From assembly GCF_003202405.1 (NCBI RefSeq), contig NZ_QJHL01000001.1, positions 496,001-560,000 on the forward strand: a DNA stretch of 64,000 nt, read 5' to 3'. Numbering within the stretch: position 1 is the stretch's first letter; every line of letters starts with the position of its first letter. A program made the translations under genes and the position numbers. The notes under the pieces are model-generated. The model saw only the letters and a program-made list of their open reading frames with translations. It made no database searches and had not been told where the DNA came from. The stretch comes from Flavobacterium hydrophilum (GTDB lineage: Bacteria; Bacteroidota; Bacteroidia; Flavobacteriales; Flavobacteriaceae). This document shows positions 42,133 to 50,158 of the stretch, piece after piece.

Positions 42133-44595
42133 TTAGTTCTGCACCTTCAAACCGATATCCTGCATTACCCATTTTATTTCTTTATTTTCTATAATAACAA
42201 TCATCTTGTCACCATCTGTCACTTCACCTGAAATTATTTTCTTGGCTAATGGTCTTCTTAAATGGCTTTTAATGATACTTTTTATGGGTCTGGCTCCATA
42301 TTTTGCATTGTATCCGTTTTGAGCAAGATAAAGTTTGGTTGCTATCGGAATTTCGACTTCGATATTAATATTCTTAAGTAAGTCCATAAATTCTTTTTTA
42401 AGATGGATTTCAAATATTTTTAATGCGTTTTCTTTACTGATAGGCGCAAAAGGTACAATTTCAGTTAATCGTCCTAAAAACTCAGGTCTAAAATAATTTG
42501 CCATTATCTCCATCAAAGAGGTTGAACTTGGAACTTGACCATTATTAAATGTTTCAACAATATGATCTGACCCAATATTGGAGGTGAAAAGAATAATTGC
42601 ATTAGAAAAGTCACCTTCTTTTCCCAATCTGTCATGCAATTTTCCTTCATCCATAATTTGGAGAAATACATCATATACAGAAGAATGTGCTTTTTCAATT
42701 TCATCAAATAATACGATCGAATACGGTTTTTGTCTTATTTTATTCACCAGTAATCCACCTTCCTCATATCCTACATATCCTGGAGGGGCACCATAAAGTA
42801 GTGCTGCGGAATGTTCCTCTTTGAATTCTGACATATCAAATCGGATAATGGCATTTTCATCCTGAAAAAGGAATTCTGCTAAACTTTTGGCTAACTCTGT
42901 TTTTCCTGTTCCAGTCGGTCCTAAAAAAAAGAATGAGGCAATAGGCTGTCCTGGTTTGCTCAATCCGGATCTTGATTCTAAAATTGATCCTGCGACTGTT
43001 GCAATACAATGATCCTGACCAATTACCCTGCGGTTTAAAACATCTTCAATATTGTTCAGCTTTTGTTTTTCTTCTTCTTTTAATTTACCTGCAGGTATTC
43101 CTGTTTTTTGAGCAATTATAAGCGATAAATCAAAAGCCTCAATATGGATACGCTTGTCGAGTGCTCTCTCTTCAAGAGTATTGATAAGGTTTTCAATATG
43201 TCTAATGATAGCTTCAGTGGTTTCAAGAACTTTTGGCTCATTTTCATCAGCTTCAATCATTAAAAATGTTGTTTTACTGATTAAATCAGAGAGAAACCAA
43301 TGACATTCTTTTAGTAATTGATCTTCAGGTAAATCATTATCGTTCTGTTTTAGAAGCGATAATTTATCCAAAAGGGATTGCTTTTCTTTTAAATAAGTTT
43401 CACCCGATGTTTTTAAAACTGACATCGTATGATCAATAAGATTAATGGCAGATTCCGGCAGGCTTTTCTCTTTTAAATATCTTCTTGATAATCGGATTGA
43501 TTCTGTAATGGTTTCATTATCAATTTGTATTTTATGATGCTCCTGATACGGTTTTATCGATTCGCGAATCATGCGGAATAAAGTTTCATCATTTGATTCT
43601 TCTAATTTTACAATTTCAAACATTCCTGAAAGTCCCTGCTCTTTTTCAATTCTTTTAGAATATTCATCAATTGTAGAAGTGGCAATGATATTTAATCCTT
43701 TTGCCAATTCGCCTTTCAATACGTTGGATACACCCGAATCGCCTCCGTTTTTATCCAATAGAGTATGAATTTCTTCAATAATTAATATTGATTTTGGAAA
43801 TTGCTTTAATTCCTGAATGCAATTTTTTAATCGGTCTTCAATTTCGCCTTTGTAGGATGCACCAGCAATAAGAGTAGATAAATCCAGTTCAAAAAGCTGC
43901 ACTTTATTTAAAACTTCAGGAACCTGATTTGTAATTACATTTTGGATAAGTGTATCGATCAATATTGATTTACCGATCCCTCTGTCGCCAATTAATAAAA
44001 CATTGGGTTTAGAAAATCGGCAAAGGATTTCCTTCATTGTATTTAATTCTGTTTCACGGCCAATCGCCAGAATCCGTTTGTTCTTTTTTTCAGAATTTTT
44101 ATGGATGCAATATTTGCTTAAAAAACCTTTTTTTACATCTGGTTTAGGAATGGTAACATCAGGTTCAGCAATTGCAAGATTTTCTAATAATTCGTTTCGG
44201 GAAATAGGATAGGTTTTCATTTGGTCGAAATTAAAACCAACTCCTGGAGAACTCATAGCGACCAATATTGCGTAAAGACTAATTTCATCTTCATTTAAAA
44301 TTACACGAACAGATTCTGCTTCTTTTATAATTTCATCAATCAGATCACTTGGTTCAGCATCGGAAATATTTGTTGTTTTTGGTTCATCCTCCATACGGAC
44401 TTCGGACCATTCATCAAGATAGTAAACATCCTTGCCCATAGCTTCAAGACGTTTTAATAATGATAAATCTCTATTCAGGATGGCTTTTAGCAAATGTGAT
44501 GCAGAGTAAAATTTATTAAAATTGTTTTTAGCAATTTTTTTAGCAATTTCAAATGCACTGAGTAGTTCTGTACTGAAAATATTTTTTTCTTCCAT
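42133..44595 (-). CDS. tssH: T6SS sheath-recycling AAA+ ATPase TssH (ClpV)
   Basis: 820 residues from ATG 44595. The N-terminal Clp repeat region (NNFNKFYSASHLLKAILNRD) is followed by the first AAA+ domain with Walker A GDRGIGKS near residue 205 and Walker B ILIIEEIHTLL, a middle coiled region, and the second AAA+ domain with Walker A GPTGTGKT near 557 and Walker B IVLFDEIEKAH. It belongs to the ClpB/ClpV class. The position beside tssB/C/K/N genes makes TssH the right call over the disaggregase ClpB. It unfolds contracted TssB/TssC sheath for reuse. It is transcribed leftward, divergent from the rest of the locus, behind a PKD-domain gene with a 5-nt gap. Confidence 0.9.
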   Translation of the reverse strand: MEEKNIFSTELLSAFEIAKKIAKNNFNKFYSASHLLKAILNRDLSLLKRLEAMGKDVYYLDEWSEVRMEDEPKTTNISDAEPSDLIDEIIKEAESVRVILNEDEISLYAILVAMSSPGVGFNFDQMKTYPISRNELLENLAIAEPDVTIPKPDVKKGFLSKYCIHKNSEKKNKRILAIGRETELNTMKEILCRFSKPNVLLIGDRGIGKSILIDTLIQNVITNQVPEVLNKVQLFELDLSTLIAGASYKGEIEDRLKNCIQELKQFPKSILIIEEIHTLLDKNGGDSGVSNVLKGELAKGLNIIATSTIDEYSKRIEKEQGLSGMFEIVKLEESNDETLFRMIRESIKPYQEHHKIQIDNETITESIRLSRRYLKEKSLPESAINLIDHTMSVLKTSGETYLKEKQSLLDKLSLLKQNDNDLPEDQLLKECHWFLSDLISKTTFLMIEADENEPKVLETTEAIIRHIENLINTLEERALDKRIHIEAFDLSLIIAQKTGIPAGKLKEEEKQKLNNIEDVLNRRVIGQDHCIATVAGSILESRSGLSKPGQPIASFFFLGPTGTGKTELAKSLAEFLFQDENAIIRFDMSEFKEEHSAALLYGAPPGYVGYEEGGLLVNKIRQKPYSIVLFDEIEKAHSSVYDVFLQIMDEGKLHDRLGKEGDFSNAIILFTSNIGSDHIVETFNNGQVPSSTSLMEIMANYFRPEFLGRLTEIVPFAPISKENALKIFEIHLKKEFMDLLKNINIEVEIPIATKLYLAQNGYNAKYGARPIKSIIKSHLRRPLAKKIISGEVTDGDKMIVIIENKEIKWVMQDIGLKVQN

Positions 44596-44600
44596 CCTTT

Positions 44601-45653
44601 TTAATCTTTAGACCAGATGAGGTATTTTTTTACTTTATAACTAATGTTTAATCCTTTGATGCAATTATTTTGTTTGTCCTTGTTAAGACGAATTGATTCT
44701 ATCCTTATTTTTTTTCCCTTAATAGAGGCACACAGTTGAGAAAAAGTCAATAAATCGCTATCGTTTTTTACAATTGGAATATCCAAATCATCGCATAAAT
44801 ATTCTGAAAAATCATCTTTTACTTTGCTTCCTTCAGCCACTTTGTTAAGCAAAATTTCAAATTGGTCTTCAGATATTTTAGGTGCTTTTTTTATTGCTAT
44901 AATACTGTCTTTTTGTACTTTAGCCTTAGGAGCTACGGGCACATATTGCAGCATATCTTCAAGAGGGTCTTTTTTTGCAGCACCTCTTGGCAGTGAAAAA
45001 GCTTCTGCCTTTTTTTCGTATTCGTAAGAAGTTATATCAAGAGGATTTGTTTTTTTTATTACTTTGGGATGTACGTAAATAATCTTCTTTGCAACTGTTC
45101 CAAAATTTCCGTTTACAACAAGTGTAACTGTTTTTTCACCTGGTGTCGAAAAGGTATAAACAGGATTAGCAGAGGTGTCATCAATCCCTTTGTTTTCTCC
45201 AAACGCCCATTCCCAGGTTTTAGCATCTTCAGATTCTGAATTGAAATAGGTAGGCTGACCGGCAGTAATAATTTTTGAGACAATAATTTTAGGAGTCCCT
45301 GTTTTATCAGTTAAATATTTATCCTTAATTGTAATTTCTTTATTATGAATGCATTCTCCGTTTATAGTCAAGGTAATTAGATATTTTCCAGGTTTTTTAT
45401 AAATGTGAAAGGTATGTTTTCTTACATCGGATTCAGATCCATCCCCAAAATCCCATTTCCATGATTTTGCATTTGATGTCTTATCAAAAAACTCAATCGA
45501 TTCCTCTGTTCTTGAGTTTTCTGCTAAAACATAAAATCGAACATCTTCACAATCAACATGGTTGAAAAGTTGAATTAAAAAAGCAATAATTCCAATTAAT
45601 AGTAGGATCACAAAGAAAAATATAACCCTGATATCTATATTTTTTTTATTCAT
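44601..45653 (-). CDS. Membrane-anchored PKD-domain protein of the T6SS locus
   Basis: 350 residues from ATG 45653. One N-terminal membrane segment (IRVIFFFVILLLIGIIAFLIQLF) is followed by two PKD domains, seen in SWKWDFGDGSESD...YKKPGKYLITLTING and TWEWAFGENKGIDD...YTFSTPGEKTVTLVVNG. A Lys/Pro-rich linker leads to a C-terminal 80-residue domain containing CDDLDIP and KKIRIESIRLNKD. The layout implies a periplasmic protein fixed in the inner membrane. It forms a two-gene operon with tssH. Subtype iii systems lack TssJLM and use other membrane-complex proteins (TssN to TssR); this may be one of those or a lineage-specific extra. I cannot assign which. Confidence 0.7.
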   Translation of the reverse strand: MNKKNIDIRVIFFFVILLLIGIIAFLIQLFNHVDCEDVRFYVLAENSRTEESIEFFDKTSNAKSWKWDFGDGSESDVRKHTFHIYKKPGKYLITLTINGECIHNKEITIKDKYLTDKTGTPKIIVSKIITAGQPTYFNSESEDAKTWEWAFGENKGIDDTSANPVYTFSTPGEKTVTLVVNGNFGTVAKKIIYVHPKVIKKTNPLDITSYEYEKKAEAFSLPRGAAKKDPLEDMLQYVPVAPKAKVQKDSIIAIKKAPKISEDQFEILLNKVAEGSKVKDDFSEYLCDDLDIPIVKNDSDLLTFSQLCASIKGKKIRIESIRLNKDKQNNCIKGLNISYKVKKYLIWSKD

Positions 45654-45705
45654 ATTTTTTCTAATGGCTAATAATTAAGTAAGATATTTTTTATAAAGTT
45701 GCTGG

Positions 45706-45713
45706 CAAAAATA
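45706..45713 (-). promoter_or_regulatory. -7 box for the PKD-tssH operon
   Basis: Minus-strand TATTTTTG matches TAnnTTTG, giving a leader of about 50 nt before the PKD-gene ATG at 45653. Confidence 0.45.
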
Positions 45714-45792
45714 GTTTTTATTATTTTAAAATTGTAAAAAAAATACCCTAAATATTTATAAATTTTATAACAATTCTTACAAAATAATTTCT

Positions 45793-45800
45793 TAGGTTTG
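45793..45800 (+). promoter_or_regulatory. -7 box for the rightward T6SS operon
   Basis: TAGGTTTG matches TAnnTTTG, with predicted transcription start near 45806 and a leader of about 150 nt before the lipoprotein ATG at 45955. Confidence 0.4.
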
Positions 45801-45954
45801 CGACCTCAATATTTGTGAAAGTAATTATTTTCCGAATAAAAACATATCAACTGACAAATACCACTTCAGTCAGTTCCTGATCCAAAACAGTAATAAGTTA
45901 AAGATGATTTTATCATTGCCATCAATTACATGGCATAACAATAAGTATTTTTTT

Positions 45955-46596
45955 ATGTATAAAACAATTGTATTAGTGCTCATAATACTTTTTGGTATAG
46001 GATGTAGCAGTAAGAAATATATTTCTCAGGTTCCTTTTAAATATGATTATTCTTTGGAAGCATTGAAAAAGCAAGCTAAAATGGAGGAATCAGGTTTGAG
46101 CAATAAAACAGTTGTAAATGATAATTCAGAGAATTTAAGTGATGCAATCCTAGCTTTAAAAGAAAAATATTCTATAGTGCTGGGCGTAATACCAAATAAG
46201 ATTACGAATTACAAATTATATTCATATATAGATCCTTGGGTCAATACGCCTTATAAAGAAAAAAGTTTTTCTAACACAGGTATTGACTGTTCTTATTTTG
46301 TTCAGTCTTTGTATAGCGAAGTTTATAAAGTTACACTTCCTAAAGACCCAGCCGGTATGTGGAAATCAAAATCAATACAGATTTTTACAGGACGGAGTTT
46401 TTTGGCAGAAGGCGATTTGATTTTTTTCAGATACGATAAGGATCATCCAATTTCAGATGTTGGGATATATCTGCATAATGACAGGATTTTAGCCTGTACA
46501 AGCAAGGGATTAGCCATTTATAATTTTAACGACGAATATTTTCAGTTACGATACATAGGAGCAGGAAGAATCAATGAAGACACAAAGAAAAAATAA
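45955..46596 (+). CDS. NlpC/P60-fold lipoprotein lacking both catalytic histidines
   Basis: 213 residues from ATG 45955 (MYKTIVLVLIILFGIGC, a clear lipoprotein signal); the ATG at 45904 would bury it. The C-terminal half follows NlpC/P60 order: GIDCSYFVQ with the nucleophile C112, then EGDLIFF, then SDVGIYLHNDRILACTS. In the E. coli Spr enzyme the triad is Cys-His-His, with HVGIY and, 12 residues later, VHAS. Here the corresponding positions are D168 and A180, also 12 apart, so both histidines are replaced. Probably a peptidoglycan-binding structural protein rather than a hydrolase. First gene of the rightward T6SS operon; the next start lies 1 nt after its stop. Confidence 0.82.
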   Translation: MYKTIVLVLIILFGIGCSSKKYISQVPFKYDYSLEALKKQAKMEESGLSNKTVVNDNSENLSDAILALKEKYSIVLGVIPNKITNYKLYSYIDPWVNTPYKEKSFSNTGIDCSYFVQSLYSEVYKVTLPKDPAGMWKSKSIQIFTGRSFLAEGDLIFFRYDKDHPISDVGIYLHNDRILACTSKGLAIYNFNDEYFQLRYIGAGRINEDTKKK

Positions 46597-46597
46597 C

Positions 46598-47524
46598 ATG
46601 AGTCTTGAAGACCTGGTTTTGGAAATAGAGAATATTTCAGACGACATAAGAGCTGAGGTTATCGCTAATGAGCTTCTGGAAAATACTGCTGTTGCTCAGG
46701 ACGAAATTATGATTTCTAATCAGGGGCAGTTTTCAAGGGCTTTCAGAAGTGATATTTTAGGAGCAGGTATTAAGGATGATAATTACGATAAACGTGAATA
46801 TCTTACTATACTCTTGTCGAGAGACAGTATCTATGATACGCTGCCGGAAGGATATATTCACAGTTTAAAAGAGAACAACGCTGATAAATCTGTTCAGCAG
46901 ATGATCAGAGAGCATAAACATCAGAAAAAGCAGGAAGCCGAAGCACGTAATTTTTTTAGCCCTTTTGAGAATGAGATTTTTCATTACAAAACCAAAATAG
47001 AAAGTGTAGAAAGAGATTTTTTATACAAACTTAATTCAGGTAAGTCGTTAGAGTTTTTCTATGATTTTTGGGGTCTGCCACATATTTATCCGACTGTATT
47101 AGTGTCAAAATTCATTCGGCTTTTACCGTATGCATACAAAATTGTTGGAGATATTGATTTGTCGTGTAAGTGTTTATCAACAATTATAGATGAAAAAGTG
47201 ACTTTTGAAACGACAACTTCTAAAGAGCTTAGTGAAGAAAGAGAGCAGATTGTATTAGGCGAAAACAGATTAGGGGTTGATTTTATCAGTGGAAAAAACT
47301 ATACGGACTATTCTATGAATGTAACCATAGAAATAGGGCCGATAGTTAATAAGCCTTTTCATAATTATATTAACGAAGGAGATATAAAAAAGTTTATAGA
47401 TTGTTTTTGCGAGCATTTTTTTCCTATGGAAGTAGAGGTTAAAATAGTCTTGCTGATAAACAACGAAATAGAAAAGTTTAATTTTAATAATGAGCCTGTG
47501 TTGGGCTATACAACACGACTTTAG
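46598..47524 (+). CDS. Probable T6SS baseplate subunit (TssG-like)
   Basis: 308 residues from ATG 46598 (MSLEDLVLEIENIS), chosen over ATG 46574 because the latter overlaps the lipoprotein gene. No membrane segment or signal peptide; cytoplasmic. The segment FFYDFWGLPHIYPTVLVSKFIRLLPYAYKIVGDIDLSCKCL followed by IIDEKVTFE resembles the gp6-like region of TssF/TssG wedge proteins, and the length fits TssG rather than the roughly 600-residue TssF. It sits 2 nt upstream of tssN. Assignment rests on size, context and a weak sequence pattern, so it is tentative; other T6SS-iii-specific cytoplasmic components cannot be excluded. Confidence 0.5.
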   Translation: MSLEDLVLEIENISDDIRAEVIANELLENTAVAQDEIMISNQGQFSRAFRSDILGAGIKDDNYDKREYLTILLSRDSIYDTLPEGYIHSLKENNADKSVQQMIREHKHQKKQEAEARNFFSPFENEIFHYKTKIESVERDFLYKLNSGKSLEFFYDFWGLPHIYPTVLVSKFIRLLPYAYKIVGDIDLSCKCLSTIIDEKVTFETTTSKELSEEREQIVLGENRLGVDFISGKNYTDYSMNVTIEIGPIVNKPFHNYINEGDIKKFIDCFCEHFFPMEVEVKIVLLINNEIEKFNFNNEPVLGYTTRL

Positions 47525-47526
47525 AA

Positions 47527-48477
47527 ATGGTAAAAAAGCATTTAGGAGCACTTATTGACGTTAGGCTCATTGTATTTTTGGTTGTAATTATAGCTGTAAG
47601 TGTTTTACTTACAATGGTTTTTAGTGATAAAGTAAAAGAATTTGCAGTAAAATATAAAAAGAAATTTTATATCTATATTTTTTCAGCTATACTTATTTAT
47701 GCTTTGGTTGGGTTTTTAGGCTACAACAAATTATTTACTGAAATATCAGATGAGTTTCTTTTTTATCAGATAGCTTCTTTACTATTCGGAACGCTTCATG
47801 TTTACTTATACCGCATTTATTTTAATGAATTTAATCAAAAGCTGGTTGCTAATGAATTGCTGTTTGCATGTTTGATAATGCTTTATTCTAGTGTATTATT
47901 CATCATTATTTATACGGCACTAAGTGGTATTGGACTTACTTTTTTAATGTGCTCACACTTTCTTGTATTTATAGTACCTACAGGAGTTTATGCAGTGTTT
48001 AATTATATGCTTCAGATACCTCCAAAAGAATACGTTACCTGGAAAATTCCAGAAAGAGAAAACCCATTTCCGGTTATAGAAAATGTAGAAATGAAAGACC
48101 TTTTACTGATTACCCTATTGATTCAAAAGGATTCTGATAGTGAAACGTATACTTCTCTTAGATCAAAAGGTCCCGTAAGAATTGATTTTGGCGCTCTGTT
48201 TTACCATACAGTTACCGGATACAATAAACACAATGCCGAGAGTAAGATACAATTGAAGCACAAAGGAGAAAATTGCAACTGGGTATTTTTCCTTCAGCCA
48301 AAATGGTATCAACAAGCAAGATATGTAGATGCAAAATATACATTAGGAATGAATGGTATAACAGAGAACTCTGTTATTATCTGTAAAAGACAAAAAGAAA
48401 AAAAGGTTGAAATAATCAAAAAGGATAAAACAGAAGATCCGGAATTTGTATATGGTGCAAATGCAGAAATGAATTGA
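47527..48477 (+). CDS. tssN: T6SS-iii transmembrane protein TssN
   Basis: 316 residues from ATG 47527. Five hydrophobic segments fill residues 10-165 (LIVFLVVIIAVSVLLTMVF, FYIYIFSAILIYALVGFL, ASLLFGTLHVYLYRIYF, LLFACLIMLYSSVLFIIIYTAL, CSHFLVFIVPTGVYAVFNY). The C-terminal half is a soluble domain with ITLLIQKDSDS...FGALFYH and NWVFFLQPKWYQQARYVD. TssN is one of the proteins restricted to Bacteroidota T6SS and thought to replace the TssJLM membrane complex. Size, topology and context all fit. Confidence 0.8.
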   Translation: MVKKHLGALIDVRLIVFLVVIIAVSVLLTMVFSDKVKEFAVKYKKKFYIYIFSAILIYALVGFLGYNKLFTEISDEFLFYQIASLLFGTLHVYLYRIYFNEFNQKLVANELLFACLIMLYSSVLFIIIYTALSGIGLTFLMCSHFLVFIVPTGVYAVFNYMLQIPPKEYVTWKIPERENPFPVIENVEMKDLLLITLLIQKDSDSETYTSLRSKGPVRIDFGALFYHTVTGYNKHNAESKIQLKHKGENCNWVFFLQPKWYQQARYVDAKYTLGMNGITENSVIICKRQKEKKVEIIKKDKTEDPEFVYGANAEMN

Positions 48478-48501
48478 TAAAATTTAGATGTATCTGAACA
48501 A

Positions 48502-49590
48502 ATGTGTTATATAGAAGAATCAGAAGTTTCATTTCAAGGTAGGCACCGTACTTATAAAGTTAAAATAGGAGATACTTTGGAAAGTGTTTCCCTTGAACTA
48601 GGTATTGCTGGCAGTGAACTGAGACGATATCATAATATGTATTGTGATATTTCTGATCTAATCGAAGCTGATTTTAAAAGACATTTGGAGTTTTTGATTT
48701 TGGCTCCGGAAAAAAGTGAGGTTTCGAAAAAGGATATAATTGATGAAAAACCTAGGGAAGTCAGTTTAGGTAAAAATTACAGATTACCCTTTACACCGGA
48801 ACAACTCGACCAAAGTTATAAAGTAAAATATACTTATGAAGATGAAGCTGAGATTGATGTTACAGAAATGCAAATCAATGTAAAATGGATTGCTGCTTAT
48901 AAAAATATATTTCATCTGTTTGAAATTAACAGAGCATCTGATATTTATATAAATGGTAAAATCCCGGATACCATGATGGACGGATTGGCAGCTAAAACAG
49001 CAAAAGTTTTATATCCGTTAAAAATTGTTGTGGATGAATTTGGTAAATGGATTGATATTTATAATCATGCTGAAATTGAAAGCCGCTGGGGAAAAATTAA
49101 AAGTGAAATTTTAGATTATTATGAAGGTGAAGTAGTTGAAAAGTATATAGAGCATACAGAAGATACACTGGTGAGTTCAGAGAGAATATTGGTATCACTT
49201 CGTTCTGATTATTTTTTGAGGGCTTTTTTTAATGGTATTCATGTAGGTTATACAGCTGATTATGAATTTGAGAAAGATTTGTCATTTCCGTTACAAAAGG
49301 AAACAGAATCTGTATTTAGAGTACAACATAAAATGTCTCCAAATTTAGATGACACCGGTTATATTAGAATAGAGCAAAAAGGAAATTATACAGATTCGGG
49401 GTTTGGTTTTTTATATGGGCATGCTCATTTGAAAGTGAATTATAATGCCGTTTACTTTCTAAATTCGGATGCTTATACTATAGAAAAAATGAATCTGGAG
49501 TGCACTATTGATAAAGTTGAAGCTATAAGAACAACGATTGAAATTGAGCTTTTTAAAATGGAAAAAAAGGGCAAACTAATTGAAAATTAA
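48502..49590 (+). CDS. LysM-domain protein, likely spike/hub adaptor
   Basis: 362 residues from ATG 48502. Residues of about 15-60 (YKVKIGDTLESVSLELGIAGSELRRYHNM) form a LysM domain. The rest is a large beta/alpha domain, possibly with its own fold repeat (IHLVGY-like IHVGYTADYEF, RIEQKGNYTD). There is no signal peptide, so the LysM is cytoplasmic and more likely works as a baseplate-hub or tail-adaptor module, as LysM does in phage tails and other contractile injection systems. It lies directly upstream of the PAAR-like gene and the effector, and may load them onto VgrG. Confidence 0.65.
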   Translation: MCYIEESEVSFQGRHRTYKVKIGDTLESVSLELGIAGSELRRYHNMYCDISDLIEADFKRHLEFLILAPEKSEVSKKDIIDEKPREVSLGKNYRLPFTPEQLDQSYKVKYTYEDEAEIDVTEMQINVKWIAAYKNIFHLFEINRASDIYINGKIPDTMMDGLAAKTAKVLYPLKIVVDEFGKWIDIYNHAEIESRWGKIKSEILDYYEGEVVEKYIEHTEDTLVSSERILVSLRSDYFLRAFFNGIHVGYTADYEFEKDLSFPLQKETESVFRVQHKMSPNLDDTGYIRIEQKGNYTDSGFGFLYGHAHLKVNYNAVYFLNSDAYTIEKMNLECTIDKVEAIRTTIEIELFKMEKKGKLIEN

Positions 49591-49629
49591 GGAGAGTAAT
49601 TTTTTGACATCCAAAAATAAGGTAAGGTT

Positions 49630-50127
49630 ATGAGTGCAAAACATGTAGTGGTACAGGGAGCGACCGTAAAATGTAAGTTTAGTGTAGAGCCTAAGTTAGA
49701 TAAGCTTAAGGTAAAATCACATAGTAAGCATTATGCGAATGACAAAGATGCAGCAAATAAACTCATAGCAACCGATAAAGAAATTGGGCGGACATTAGAG
49801 AAAAATACCTTCGGTAAATGTAAAATGCAGCCCAACGGAAGTGGCGATTACCTGCCGTGTCAGGCAGTAATTACCAAATGGAGTGGTTTTTATGAAAAAG
49901 TTACCTTGTCTAATAAAGGAAAAATATTACTGGAAGACAGTAAAGCCACCTGTCCTATTGGAAGTGCTGATTGTATCACTGTTGACAAACATGGACAAAA
50001 AGCGGAAGCGAGTAAACAGAATGTAAAGAATGCCAAACCCGAAGTCCAAAAGCAAATAAACCCGATGGTAGATATAGAAGAACTATTTGTAACGGAGCAT
50101 ACAGACGAAGGAATACTATATAGTTAA
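49630..50127 (+). CDS. PAAR-like spike-tip protein (DUF4280)
   Basis: 165 residues from ATG 49630. Opening AKHVVVQGATVKCKFS, the central FGKCKMQPNG...YLPCQAVITKWSGFYEKVTLS and CPIGSADCITVDKHGQKAE are characteristic of DUF4280, a PAAR-like family with conserved Cys residues that probably bind metal. In T6SS these cap VgrG and carry effectors. The following gene encodes the effector, 31 nt downstream. The C-terminal 30 residues (QINPMVDIEELFVTEHTDEG) are an extension that may contact it. Confidence 0.85.
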   Translation: MSAKHVVVQGATVKCKFSVEPKLDKLKVKSHSKHYANDKDAANKLIATDKEIGRTLEKNTFGKCKMQPNGSGDYLPCQAVITKWSGFYEKVTLSNKGKILLEDSKATCPIGSADCITVDKHGQKAEASKQNVKNAKPEVQKQINPMVDIEELFVTEHTDEGILYS

Positions 50128-50158
50128 AAAATGATTTCACTATTTCTAAAAGCATAAA

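Larger units (their letters stand above)
45654..45954. other. Divergent promoter region of the T6SS locus
   Basis: Between the leftward PKD-tssH operon and the rightward T6SS genes. Contains -7 boxes on both strands (45706-45713 minus, 45793-45800 plus). Very AT-rich. The plus-strand frame opening at ATG 45904 is a likely 5' extension of the lipoprotein gene rather than its true start. Confidence 0.5.

Noticed and set aside
42133..44595. Calling the AAA+ protein ClpB disaggregase
   Set aside because: Gene context with T6SS sheath genes and a PKD T6SS-linked neighbour favours TssH; sequence alone cannot separate the two fully.
45904..45954. ATG at 45904 as the start of the NlpC/P60 lipoprotein
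   Set aside because: It would place 17 residues before a clear lipoprotein signal; ATG 45955 is chosen.
46574..46597. ATG at 46574 as the start of the TssG-like gene
   Set aside because: It overlaps the lipoprotein gene by 23 nt; ATG 46598 follows its stop by 1 nt.
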